From: DSQQ01 sp964443075
GTDB lineage: Bacteria > Chloroflexota > Anaerolineae > 4572-78 > J111
NCBI GenBank assembly: GCA_964443075.1
Contig: CAYUCB010000001.1
Span: 1 to 64,000 of the forward strand
DNA: 64,000 bases
Direction of reading: 5' to 3'
The translations under genes were made by a program, and so were the position numbers. The notes under the pieces are model-generated. The model did no database searches. It saw only the letters and a program-made list of their open reading frames with translations, and had not been told where the DNA came from. This document shows positions 23,663 through 32,170 of the stretch, one piece after another (the stretch's first letter is position 1; the number at the start of each line of letters is the position of its first letter).

Positions 23663-26071
23663 ATGAGCGTTATTTGGAACAAAATCTGGTTTGACCTGTG
23701 GAGCAACAAAATCCGCACCACTTTGTCGGTGTTAAGCATTGCCATTGGGGTATTTGCCATTGGGGCTGTTTTTGGCATGGTTGACCTGCTTCTCTCTGGC
23801 ATGGATGCCGCGCACCAGGCAGTCATCCCCTCGCACGTATTTATGGCCCTGGATAAACGAATTGACCGGGACACCGCCGAGCGCCTCAAAAGTATTGAGG
23901 GCGTGGAAGATATTGAAGTGCTTAACGAGGTGGCGGTGCGCTACAAAGTGAAACCTACAGATGAGTGGCGGGCCGCCCGGCTGATTATGCGTGACAATTA
24001 CTACGAACAAACCTACGACTTACTGACGCTTAAAGAAGGCCATTGGCCTGAAAAAGACACCATGGCGATTGAGCGCCTATCCAGCCAGGTGTTTAATATA
24101 GATATTGGCGACAAGGTTATTTTTGAAACCGATAAAAGCGACCGCGCCCTGACCATTAGCGGCAAAATCCGTCACCCCTTTATCGAGCCGCCCCAATTTG
24201 GCGGCGACGCCGTTTTTTTTGCCAACGCTCAAGGTATGGAACGCTTTAACGTGCCGGAGGGAGAATACGGTTCGCTATTTGTCCGCGTTACCCCCTACAG
24301 CGCCGAGTTTACCCGCCAGATATCTTCTGATATTAAAGACCGGCTGGGCAAAGAAGGAGTTGGGGTAGGTTTTACCTCTTATCAAGACCCGGTAGAACAT
24401 TGGGGCCGCTTATTTGTTGAGGGCATCAACCTGGTGCTACAAATTTTGGCGGTGGTTTCGCTGTTTATGAGCGTCATCCTGATTACTAATACCATGACCG
24501 CTCTCATTACCCAACAAATTAACCAAATTGGTATGATTAAAGCCATTGGCGGCGGAACTGGAGTCATCCTTAAAATTTATATGGTCACAGTGCTCATTTA
24601 TGGCGGACTGGCTTTTCTTATCTCGCTGCCGTTGGGGGCGCTGGTGGCCTTTGGCTTGAGTAAATGGTTTTTGAACGTGTTTAATATTGATTACGATACT
24701 TTTCAAATTTCCACCCAGGCCGTTATTTACCAGGTCATCGCCGCCACGCTCATTCCGATGTTGGCCGCTTTGTGGCCGGTGCTGCGCGGGGCCACCATGA
24801 CCGTGCGTGAAGCCATTGCCACCTATGGCATTGGCAGCGATTTTGGCTCTAACTGGCTGGATCGCACGGTAGAACGCCTCGGCAGCCGCTTTTTGGCCTC
24901 ATCTTACGCCATCACTCTGGGCAATATGTTCCGGCGCAAAGGCCGCCTCATCTTAACCCAATTGGTTTTGATAGGGGCCGGCACCATGTTTCTAATGGTG
25001 ATGAGCCTGTCGGCTTCTATCACCCACACCCTGGAAACCGATTTGCAACGGCGGGGCTTTGATATCCGCATTGGCTTTGAAGATCAACAAAGCCAGCGGC
25101 GGGTGATGTCCATTCTGCGCGATATTCCAGAGGTGGTCCAGGCCGAACTCTGGTTTGTCAACCCCACTTCTATCCTAAAACAGGGTCAGCGCCTTAAAGA
25201 GGCCGGGGTAGGGGCGCAGGTGGTGGGCCTTCCCACCGGCAGCAGTATGTATCGGCCCATGATAATTTCAGGCCGTTGGTTTGAGCCGGGCGATGGCCGG
25301 GTCGTGGTCATCAGCCGCGATACCGCTGACGATAATAACCTCAAAGTGGGCGATACCGTCACCTTGAATATGTTTGAACTGGGCGATTCGGAATGGAAAG
25401 TGATTGGCCTGTTTCAGGTGATTTTTGGGGGTGGGTTTGATGCCGAGCCGATTTACGTCTCGCAAGAGGCAGTGGCGGCGGCCACCAAGCAATACAATAA
25501 AGGGGTGCGGCTGCTGGTACAGACCACCCGCCCCGATGAAGAAACCGTTACCCGCATTAATGACCGGCTAAAAAATCTGTACGAGGCCCGGCAGATGGAT
25601 GTGGATGTGTTTAGTTCCGGCACCACCCCCCAGGACCGTAAAGATGCGGTGAGCCAGTTTGCGGTGACCACCAATATGCTGCTGGCTCTGGCGATTATTG
25701 TGGCTCTGGTGGGCGGCATTGGCTTGATGGGATCGCTTTCTATCAGCGTGGTTGAGCGCACCCGCGAAATTGGAGTGATGCGGGCCATTGGGGCGCGCTC
25801 GCGTACCTTGATGGGCATGTTTGTGATGGAAGGAATCTTGCAAGGGTTGTTAAGCTGGGTCATTGCTGCACCCCTTTCCTACGCCTTGTTCCGCCCCCTG
25901 GCCGACGCTCTGGGTCAGGCTATGTTTGAGGCCAATCTGGATTCGCAATACAATTTTACCGCCGTGCTGGCTTGGCTGGCGGTGATTCTGCTGATCTCTA
26001 TTTTGGCTTCCATTGTACCCGCCCGTAATGCCACCCGCATCAGTGTGCGCGAGAGTTTGGCCTACACATAA
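23663..26071 (+). CDS. Giant FtsX/MacB-type ABC permease (copy 2)
   Basis: An 802-residue tandem paralogue of the previous gene with the same layout: two FtsX units, two outer domains, and the loop VVERTREIGVMRAIGARSRT near residue 700. Many blocks are identical or nearly so (for example RIDRDTAERLKSI and KIRHPFIEPPQFGGDAVFF), so the pair arose by duplication. The two could form a heterodimer energised by the ATPase encoded at 20151. The start ATG 23663 lacks a strong ribosome site; the bases before it are repeat-derived. Confidence 0.9.
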   Translation: MSVIWNKIWFDLWSNKIRTTLSVLSIAIGVFAIGAVFGMVDLLLSGMDAAHQAVIPSHVFMALDKRIDRDTAERLKSIEGVEDIEVLNEVAVRYKVKPTDEWRAARLIMRDNYYEQTYDLLTLKEGHWPEKDTMAIERLSSQVFNIDIGDKVIFETDKSDRALTISGKIRHPFIEPPQFGGDAVFFANAQGMERFNVPEGEYGSLFVRVTPYSAEFTRQISSDIKDRLGKEGVGVGFTSYQDPVEHWGRLFVEGINLVLQILAVVSLFMSVILITNTMTALITQQINQIGMIKAIGGGTGVILKIYMVTVLIYGGLAFLISLPLGALVAFGLSKWFLNVFNIDYDTFQISTQAVIYQVIAATLIPMLAALWPVLRGATMTVREAIATYGIGSDFGSNWLDRTVERLGSRFLASSYAITLGNMFRRKGRLILTQLVLIGAGTMFLMVMSLSASITHTLETDLQRRGFDIRIGFEDQQSQRRVMSILRDIPEVVQAELWFVNPTSILKQGQRLKEAGVGAQVVGLPTGSSMYRPMIISGRWFEPGDGRVVVISRDTADDNNLKVGDTVTLNMFELGDSEWKVIGLFQVIFGGGFDAEPIYVSQEAVAAATKQYNKGVRLLVQTTRPDEETVTRINDRLKNLYEARQMDVDVFSSGTTPQDRKDAVSQFAVTTNMLLALAIIVALVGGIGLMGSLSISVVERTREIGVMRAIGARSRTLMGMFVMEGILQGLLSWVIAAPLSYALFRPLADALGQAMFEANLDSQYNFTAVLAWLAVILLISILASIVPARNATRISVRESLAYT

Positions 26072-26077
26072 TTTACT

Positions 26078-26112
26078 CCTCTCGTTCCCAAACTCTGTTT
26101 GGGAACGAGAGG
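26078..26112. repeat. REP-like palindrome with CTCTG loop
   Basis: Fifteen-base perfect arms, CCTCTCGTTCCCAAA (26078-26092) and its complement (26098-26112), around CTCTG, just after the second permease stop. The family resembles the CGTTCCCA...TGGGAACG palindromes I recall from cyanobacterial genomes. Confidence 0.85.
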
Positions 26113-26192
26113 AAGGGGGAAGTTATTTAACGTGTCCCCACGCTTCGCAGTCTGTTTGGGCACAAGCTGAATGGGTTATAATACCATTATAC

Positions 26193-26221
26193 CCTGTTCC
26201 CAAACTCTGTTTGGGAACAGG
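26193..26221. repeat. Second REP-like palindrome of the same family
   Basis: CCTGTTCCCAAA (26193-26204) and its complement (26210-26221) around a CTCTG loop. A degenerate third copy lies at about 26130-26165. The palindrome is flanked by near-repeats GGGTTATAATACC (26174) and GGGCTATAATACC (26231), either of which could supply a -10 element for the next gene. Confidence 0.8.
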
Positions 26222-26271
26222 ATATAAGTGGGCTATAATACCGGTTAGAAAACGAATTTGGGAGAAGCAAA

Positions 26272-26847
26272 ATGTCTCAGGAACCCTGGCAAGAAGCCGT
26301 TACTGAAGTTTGGCAATTATTCAAAGAAACCGATGCCAAATTCAAAGAAACCGATGCTCGGTTAGACCGGCTCTTTAAAGAAACCGACCAAAAGATTAAC
26401 CGTTTAGAAGGCTTGTTTGGCGCTCAATGGGGCCGGTTTATCGAAGCATTGGTTCAACCCAACGCCTTGCGTCTCTTTCAAGAGCGAGGTATTCGGGTTC
26501 ATTATGTTTACCAACGGGCCAAGAGCCAAATAAACGGCCATACTCTGGAACTTGACTTGCTCTTAGAAAATAGCGGCGAGGTGGTGGTGGTTGAGGTAAA
26601 AAGTACCCTGCGCGTAGCCGATGTGAAAGATTTCTTGGCCGATTTGGCCCAACTTCTGGATTTCTTTCCTAAATACCGGGGTTATCAGGTCTATGGCGCG
26701 GTAGCGGCTTTAGAAGTGATTGAAGAAGCCGACCGTTACGCTTATCGGCAGGGACTGTTTGTGTTAGGGGTAATGGGCGACGGCTTGGCCCAGATTAAAA
26801 ATGATGCCAACTTCAAACCCAAAGATTTTGCCAAGCCGGTAGAGTGA
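26272..26847 (+). CDS. DUF3782-like protein, coiled coil plus PD-(D/E)XK fold
   Basis: The N-terminus is a heptad coiled coil built from repeated KETDAKF/KETDARL/KETDQKI units (about 15-45). The C-terminal half has a nuclease-like core LELDLLLENSGEVVVVEVKS, matching the Asp...Glu-x-Lys pattern of the restriction-endonuclease fold. Such proteins (DUF3782/DUF3782-like) are common in cyanobacteria and Chloroflexota as part of repetitive families; this is from memory. It interrupts the permease series and is surrounded by REP palindromes. Function unknown. Confidence 0.75.
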   Translation: MSQEPWQEAVTEVWQLFKETDAKFKETDARLDRLFKETDQKINRLEGLFGAQWGRFIEALVQPNALRLFQERGIRVHYVYQRAKSQINGHTLELDLLLENSGEVVVVEVKSTLRVADVKDFLADLAQLLDFFPKYRGYQVYGAVAALEVIEEADRYAYRQGLFVLGVMGDGLAQIKNDANFKPKDFAKPVE

Positions 26848-26867
26848 CCGGTTAAGTTTATGATTTA

Positions 26868-26897
26868 AGAGGGTAGGTTTTTGCCTACCCTCTTTTT
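26868..26897 (+). terminator. Intrinsic terminator after the DUF3782-like gene
   Basis: AGAGGGTAGG (26868-26877) pairs with CCTACCCTCT (26884-26893), followed by a T-run. It separates the third permease gene from the preceding locus, so that gene likely has its own promoter. Confidence 0.85.
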
Positions 26898-27032
26898 GTT
26901 TGGTTGTGACCTCATCTTTTCCTCTGACCTTTTTTTGGGGTACACTACCCCAGGAAAAGGATTTTTGCTTTTCCTGACCATACGGCCAGGTGTTAAGTAT
27001 CTAACCTATCTTTGGAAAAGAGATTGATCATT

Positions 27033-29444
27033 ATGGGTGTGATTCGACACAAAATTTGGAGCGATGTGTGGCATAACAAGGCCCGCACCTTGCAGGTCGT
27101 GCTCATTATTGCGATGGGCGCGTTTGCCATTGGGGCCATTATCGGCGCCAGCGATATTATGAACCGGGTGATGTCGAATGATTGGCGGGCTTCTTCGCCG
27201 GCGATGATTTGGATGAGGGCCAACCCTCGCCTTGACGATAATGAACTCATCGCTCTGAAGAATATCAAAGGGGTGGAAGAGGTGGAAGGCGTGCTGACCA
27301 CCAATATCGAATGGCGGGTTAGCCCCACCGACCCCTGGCAGTCGGCCGGGTTACTGGCCCGCGAGGATTACCAGGAACAGCATTACAACCGGGCCACCCT
27401 GATTAGCGGTCATTGGCCCACCGACAAAACCTTTGCCATGGAAAAAGGGGTGGATGCCCAGTTTGGCTTGCAGCCCGGCGACCAGATTTACATTAAGGTT
27501 GACGATAAAGAACGCCTGATTAAACTGGAGGGGGTCATCTCTAGCCGGGTAATCTTTCCGGTAACCATGGGCGGCCCGGCCCAATTCTATACCACCCGCG
27601 ACCGTTTTGGCGATTTAACCGGCGAGCGCAACTTTAATGAATTTATGGCCGGAGCGCCCGTTTACGATGAGGCCAAATTAACCGAAATTGCCGACCGCAT
27701 GCAGCGCCAATTAGAGAAGCAAGAGATTGAGTCGAGCGGGGCGGCCATTGGCGAAGGTAATACCCGCGTGGCTGACCCCAACCGCCACTTTTTGCAGGAT
27801 ATTCTGGATGGCCTGTTTATGGTGTTGGGGATTATGGGCGTTCTCATCCTGGTTTTGGGGTTGTTTCTGGTTTACAATACCATCAATGCCCTGCTGACCC
27901 AACAAGTCAATCAGATTGGCATTATGAAGGCCATTGGCGGCCACACCCGGCAGATTTTATGGGTTTACCTCACCCTGGTGCTGGTGTATGGCCTGCTGGC
28001 TCTGGCCGTAGCCGTGCCGTTGGGGGCGTTGGGCGCTTACGGGATCAATATTTTTCTACTGGGCTTTTTTAATATAGATCCCGGCCCCTTTACCTTTTCT
28101 ATCCGGGCAGTGCTGGCGCAGGTGGCCATTGCGCTGCTGGCCCCCTTGCTGGCGGCGCTGATACCCATCTTTAGCGGGGCACGTATCACCGTGCGCGAGG
28201 CTATCAGCTCGTACGGGTTAGGTGGGGCAGTGGGCCTGCTGGATCGGCTGGTCGCCGGGGCCAAACGCACCCCCCGTCTGGTACTGCTGACTCTGAGCAA
28301 CACCTTTCGTAACAAGGGACGGGTGATATTGACCCAGATAACCCTGGTGGGCAGTGGTTTGATTTTTATGATGATTATGAGTGTGCAAGACTCGGTTACT
28401 TACACCTTTAACGACATGCTGTTTGGCATTCTGCGTTTTAATGTCAGCCTTTTGTTTGAGGATGCAGAGCGGATTGACAAGGTTGAGCCGTTAACCCTGG
28501 CTCAACCGGGCGTAAAAGCAGTGGAAATGTGGGGTCTTACGAACGCCAAAATCCGGCTGGCTAACCAGCCCGAAACCGAGGATGACAAGGGGTCTACCTT
28601 ATTTGGCGTGCCTTTGCCCACCACTCTGTATGGGCCGCAACTGCGGGCCGGGCGCTGGCTGCAACCGGGCGATACTGAGGCGGTGGTGCTTAACCAAAAA
28701 CTGGCCGAAGACACCGGGGTAAAGGTGGGTGATTGGGTTGCATTTGACCACGGTCTCAAGGGCGAATCAATCTGGCGGGTGGTGGGGCTGTTGTTTGACC
28801 CGATTATTACCAACTCGGCTCACGTGCCCCGCGAAACGATGCTGCGCGAAATTGGCAGCGTCAACCAGGCCGAAACCCTCTGGATTCAAACGGTTGATAC
28901 CACTGCTGCCGGTGAGAAACAGGTGGCCCAACAGTTGCGAACCCTATTCGACGCCCGTAAACTCAAGGTTAATCCTCAAAGTGTGTTTGGAAATGAAACC
29001 GCCTCAGAGATTGTCGAAGGCATCATGTTTCGCTTTGGCATTATCATTACCCTGCTGGCCTCGATGGCGGTGATTATTGCCATTGTGGGCAGCATCGGCC
29101 TAAGCGGGGTGTTATCGCTCAGCGTATTAGAGCGGCGGCGCGAAATTGGGGTCATGCGGGCTATCGGGGCTTCATCGGGCACAATTGCCTGGCTGTTTAT
29201 CGGTGAGGGGTTGATTTTGGGCCTGCTCAGTTGGGTCATTGCCCTGCCGTTGAGCCTTCCCGCCGGCTACGCTATGACCCAGGCTCTGGGCGCGGCCCTG
29301 CAAGGCGAAATTGTCTACCGTTACACCCCCACCGGGGCGTTGTATTGGTTGGGTATCATCATTGTGTTGTCGGTGATTGCCAGTTGGTTCCCGGCGCGCG
29401 GAGCCACGCGCGTCAGCGTGCGTGAGAGTTTGGCGTATCAGTAA
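27033..29444 (+). CDS. Giant FtsX/MacB-type ABC permease (copy 3)
   Basis: An 803-residue member of the same family, more diverged than copies 1 and 2, with the equivalent start MGVIRHKIWSDVWHNKARTL. Two FtsX units and two outer domains are present; the conserved loop reads VLERRREIGVMRAIGASSGT. The start ATG 27033 aligns with the paralogues; an upstream TTG at 27012 would add seven residues and is not needed. It has no neighbouring ATPase of its own, and a terminator lies between it and the rest of the locus. Confidence 0.9.
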   Translation: MGVIRHKIWSDVWHNKARTLQVVLIIAMGAFAIGAIIGASDIMNRVMSNDWRASSPAMIWMRANPRLDDNELIALKNIKGVEEVEGVLTTNIEWRVSPTDPWQSAGLLAREDYQEQHYNRATLISGHWPTDKTFAMEKGVDAQFGLQPGDQIYIKVDDKERLIKLEGVISSRVIFPVTMGGPAQFYTTRDRFGDLTGERNFNEFMAGAPVYDEAKLTEIADRMQRQLEKQEIESSGAAIGEGNTRVADPNRHFLQDILDGLFMVLGIMGVLILVLGLFLVYNTINALLTQQVNQIGIMKAIGGHTRQILWVYLTLVLVYGLLALAVAVPLGALGAYGINIFLLGFFNIDPGPFTFSIRAVLAQVAIALLAPLLAALIPIFSGARITVREAISSYGLGGAVGLLDRLVAGAKRTPRLVLLTLSNTFRNKGRVILTQITLVGSGLIFMMIMSVQDSVTYTFNDMLFGILRFNVSLLFEDAERIDKVEPLTLAQPGVKAVEMWGLTNAKIRLANQPETEDDKGSTLFGVPLPTTLYGPQLRAGRWLQPGDTEAVVLNQKLAEDTGVKVGDWVAFDHGLKGESIWRVVGLLFDPIITNSAHVPRETMLREIGSVNQAETLWIQTVDTTAAGEKQVAQQLRTLFDARKLKVNPQSVFGNETASEIVEGIMFRFGIIITLLASMAVIIAIVGSIGLSGVLSLSVLERRREIGVMRAIGASSGTIAWLFIGEGLILGLLSWVIALPLSLPAGYAMTQALGAALQGEIVYRYTPTGALYWLGIIIVLSVIASWFPARGATRVSVRESLAYQ

Positions 29445-29456
29445 GTATCACTCAAG

Positions 29457-29495
29457 AAAAGACCCTGAAGGTTATAAAAACCTTCAGGGTCTTTT
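29457..29495. terminator. Bidirectional terminator between permease 3 and the rhodanese gene
   Basis: GACCCTGAAGGTT (29461-29473) pairs perfectly with 29479-29491; A-runs on the left and T-runs on the right make it work on both strands. It closes two converging transcripts. Confidence 0.88.
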
Positions 29496-29912
29496 TTATT
29501 TTTCCAGCGACCCAGCCCCATGCGCCTGCACCCAGCCGGCCATGCCGCCTTGCAGGCTGGCTACCTGCTCCGCCGGCCAGCCGCGCTCCAGCAAATAGCC
29601 GGCCGCGCCGATACTGGTATTGCCATGCCAACATTGAAACACTACCTCTGCGTCTTGGGGTAGCTCGTTAACCCGGGCGGGAATCTCATTCACAAACATA
29701 TGCACCGCCCCCGGAATATGACCGTATTGATACTCCCAGGTCTGGCGCATGTCTATCACCACCAGGTTGTCGCCGTTAGCTAAACGGGCCTTTAACTCCT
29801 GGGGCGAAATCTCCTGAATTTTTACCGGTTCAGGTCTGGGTGGCGGAGGAGCTGACGGTGTGATTGGAGTCGCTTCTTCTTTGCCGCCAAAAAATTTCTT
29901 AAAAAAACTCAT
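29496..29912 (-). CDS. Rhodanese-domain protein (single domain)
   Basis: Predicted sulfur-carrying or sulfurtransferase protein. After a short basic and Pro-rich N-terminus (MSFFKKFFGG..., PSAPPPPRP), the rhodanese domain spans about 35-135 with VVIDMRQTWEYQYGHIPGAV and the active-site loop FQCWHGNTS (Cys94). Length 138. It is the last gene of a tight minus-strand set, 32 bases after the E1-like gene, a pairing typical of sulfur-carrier pathways. Confidence 0.9.
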   Translation of the reverse strand: MSFFKKFFGGKEEATPITPSAPPPPRPEPVKIQEISPQELKARLANGDNLVVIDMRQTWEYQYGHIPGAVHMFVNEIPARVNELPQDAEVVFQCWHGNTSIGAAGYLLERGWPAEQVASLQGGMAGWVQAHGAGSLEK

Positions 29913-29944
29913 CGGTTGGATGCTCCTGCAAATTAATTTTATCT

Positions 29945-30976
29945 CTAATTGCCCACGTATTTAGCGTACAAACCCCGCGCCACACTTTCATCTTCGGTGC
30001 CTTTGATGATGGCCCGCGCATCGGCAAAGAGGGTGATTTCATAGGCGTCTACGCTAAAGCGCAGCAGATAATCATTCTGGGCCAGCATCCGGCTGACTCC
30101 CGCCAGCCGTTCGGCCAGTTGGGCCAGGGGCAGCCGGTTGCTCCCCGGCATTCGTAGCTGCACCGCGTTGCGCCCGCACAGGTTAGCCACCTGCCCGCCG
30201 CGCGCCTCGTGGAGAAATTCAAAATTTCGCTGGCCGCAGGCCGGGCAATCGGGGCGCGGCCCGCCGGTATCAAACTGTTCAAAGGTGTTATACCATATAT
30301 CAAAATGGCTGACCCCCTGGTTGAGCGTCCCCTGACCCACAATGAGTTTAAGGGCCTCGGCGGCGCTGATGCTGGCGACCACCCCCACAATTGGGCCAAC
30401 CACTCCGGCGGTATCGCAAGTAGCCACTGTGCCGGGCAGCGGTATATCGTTAAAAAGGCAGCGCAGGCAGGCCGTTTGGCCGGGGATAATGGTCTGACTC
30501 ATCCCGTAAGAAGCCACCACGCCGGTGTAAATCCAGGGGAGATTATGTTTGAGGCAGGCATCGTTGAGCAGATAGCGCGTTTCAAAATTATCGGTGCCAT
30601 CCATCACCAGCGTGGCCCCGGCGATGAGCGCCTCGATGTTCTCCGCGTTGACATCGCTTACCAGGCCGGTTACCTCAATTTCAGAGTTGATGGCCCGCAG
30701 TTTGCGCTCGGCGGCCACCGCTTTGGGCAGGTTATCGGCCAAATCTTGCTCGTCAAACAGCATTTGGCGCTGCAAATTATTCAGTTCGATGAAATCCCGG
30801 TCAACAACGGTTAAGTGGCCCACCCCGGCTCGGGCCAGGTGATTGGCGATGTTGGTGCCGGTGGCCCCGCAGCCGATGATGACGACGCGGGCCGCCAGTA
30901 ATTTTTGTTGACCTTCCACGCCAATGCCGGGGAAGATGGTTTGGCGCAAGTAGCGGGAGAGGTTAGGGTTAGCCAT
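29945..30976 (-). CDS. E1-like ThiF/MoeB adenylyltransferase
   Basis: Activates the C-terminus of a ubiquitin-like sulfur carrier by adenylation. All core elements are present: GCGATG at residues 35-40, DRDFIELNNLQRQ, Lys85, MDGTDNFETRYLLND, zinc Cys170, 173, 244 and 247, and the catalytic Cys187 in ATCDTAGV. About 80 extra C-terminal residues form a small unrecognised domain. It overlaps no neighbour but lies 8 bases after an ATPase gene and 32 before the rhodanese. No ThiS, MoaD or CysO partner is seen in the window, so the client is unknown. Confidence 0.88.
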   Translation of the reverse strand: MANPNLSRYLRQTIFPGIGVEGQQKLLAARVVIIGCGATGTNIANHLARAGVGHLTVVDRDFIELNNLQRQMLFDEQDLADNLPKAVAAERKLRAINSEIEVTGLVSDVNAENIEALIAGATLVMDGTDNFETRYLLNDACLKHNLPWIYTGVVASYGMSQTIIPGQTACLRCLFNDIPLPGTVATCDTAGVVGPIVGVVASISAAEALKLIVGQGTLNQGVSHFDIWYNTFEQFDTGGPRPDCPACGQRNFEFLHEARGGQVANLCGRNAVQLRMPGSNRLPLAQLAERLAGVSRMLAQNDYLLRFSVDAYEITLFADARAIIKGTEDESVARGLYAKYVGN

Positions 30977-30984
30977 AGTTTTTA

Positions 30985-32142
30985 TTAACCCAAAGGTTTA
31001 TTGACTTTAATCCAGGCTTGTAAGCAGCCACTGGTAAAGGTGTATCGGCCTACCTGCTCGTACAAAAAACCAAGCTGTTTCAGCCGAGTCAGGTCATCAA
31101 TCAGATGTTGCGTCGCTTGCTTATCCCCTTCAATCAGTTTTTTATCTTTGAGATTATCAAGAATTTTGGGATGATTGTAGGGGCCAACTTGAGGGGCTGT
31201 CAATGATAATACCTTTTGTTGCGTTTCAGTGGTATGGGTATTCCAGAGATGGGTGAAATGCAAACCGAGTTCAGGTTCGCTCAAAAATAAGGTTTGTGCA
31301 GTTTGTAAAATATTGATACCGATGTGACGATCAATTTGTTGTTGATTGAGAGCCTCAGCGGTTTTTGATAAAAACCACTTCAAAAAATAAGGTTTCTGAC
31401 CGGTCCAATCTAAAATAGGCTCATACAAATCTGGCTCAGTGGTCGCTTCCATGAGCCTCAAGGCATTATCAATCAATTGTTGAGCCACTACTGGATTTAA
31501 CCCTTCTAGCCTGACATGCCGAAAGGCGTTGAAAAAGGGGGACCACTCGCTGCGACTGGATAGGGTGTAAAGTACATCATAACCGGCTACTACCATGCGA
31601 AAATCGGGGTCAGTTTGAGCCAATGGGCGGAGAAATGTAAAAAGTTCAGTTTTTTCATAACCTCGCAGAGTTTCGATTTCATCAATTAACCAGACTAAAC
31701 GGCGTTTTTTGTCATTACCCTCAAGGGGAAGTTTTACCCTTAACTCTTCAAGGTCATTCTCAAAGGCTTGATAGGCTTGTTCATCCGATTGGACTGTCAA
31801 CGTACCTATCTTTAACGGCTTTTTTGAATCAATCGTTGTTTCAATGGCTTTGGCGGCGCTTCTGGCTAAACGCCCCAAAAATATTTTGTCGGTTTTAGGC
31901 GCTACTCCCTGAGCATCTACAAAAACGGGGATAAATTCAGTGGAGGACAGATGAGCCAAGAGATAATTGAGAAACGAGGTTTTACCGGCTTTACGCTCGC
32001 CTACCAGGGAAACACTGTCACCGGCCCGCAGTAGGTTTTGCACAGTGGTGAAGAGTTCATCACGTTCATAAAAATCGGGCGCATTGGCGGGCAAAGGGCC
32101 TTTACCGGGGAAGGGGTCTGAAACTAATTGAGCTAGAGGCAC
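30985..32142 (-). CDS. STAND/archaeal-ATPase-like AAA protein
   Basis: A 385-residue P-loop ATPase with Walker A GERKAGKTS (48-56), Walker B RLVWLIDEIE (about 147-156), a sensor-like region FRMVVAGYDVLY, and GQKPYFLKWFL, a pattern of STAND-related ATPases. The C-terminal about 100 residues look like a winged helix. No fused effector is seen. The start is GTG 32142 with AGGAG eight bases upstream. It is 28 bases after the coiled-coil ATPase gene and 8 before the E1-like gene. Confidence 0.75.
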   Translation of the reverse strand: MPLAQLVSDPFPGKGPLPANAPDFYERDELFTTVQNLLRAGDSVSLVGERKAGKTSFLNYLLAHLSSTEFIPVFVDAQGVAPKTDKIFLGRLARSAAKAIETTIDSKKPLKIGTLTVQSDEQAYQAFENDLEELRVKLPLEGNDKKRRLVWLIDEIETLRGYEKTELFTFLRPLAQTDPDFRMVVAGYDVLYTLSSRSEWSPFFNAFRHVRLEGLNPVVAQQLIDNALRLMEATTEPDLYEPILDWTGQKPYFLKWFLSKTAEALNQQQIDRHIGINILQTAQTLFLSEPELGLHFTHLWNTHTTETQQKVLSLTAPQVGPYNHPKILDNLKDKKLIEGDKQATQHLIDDLTRLKQLGFLYEQVGRYTFTSGCLQAWIKVNKPLG

Positions 32143-32170
32143 GAAAATAACTCCTATAATCGTTTGTAAC

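Noticed and set aside
26013..26306. 97-codon frame across the CTCTG palindromes
   Set aside because: It starts inside the second permease gene and its sequence is translated palindrome.
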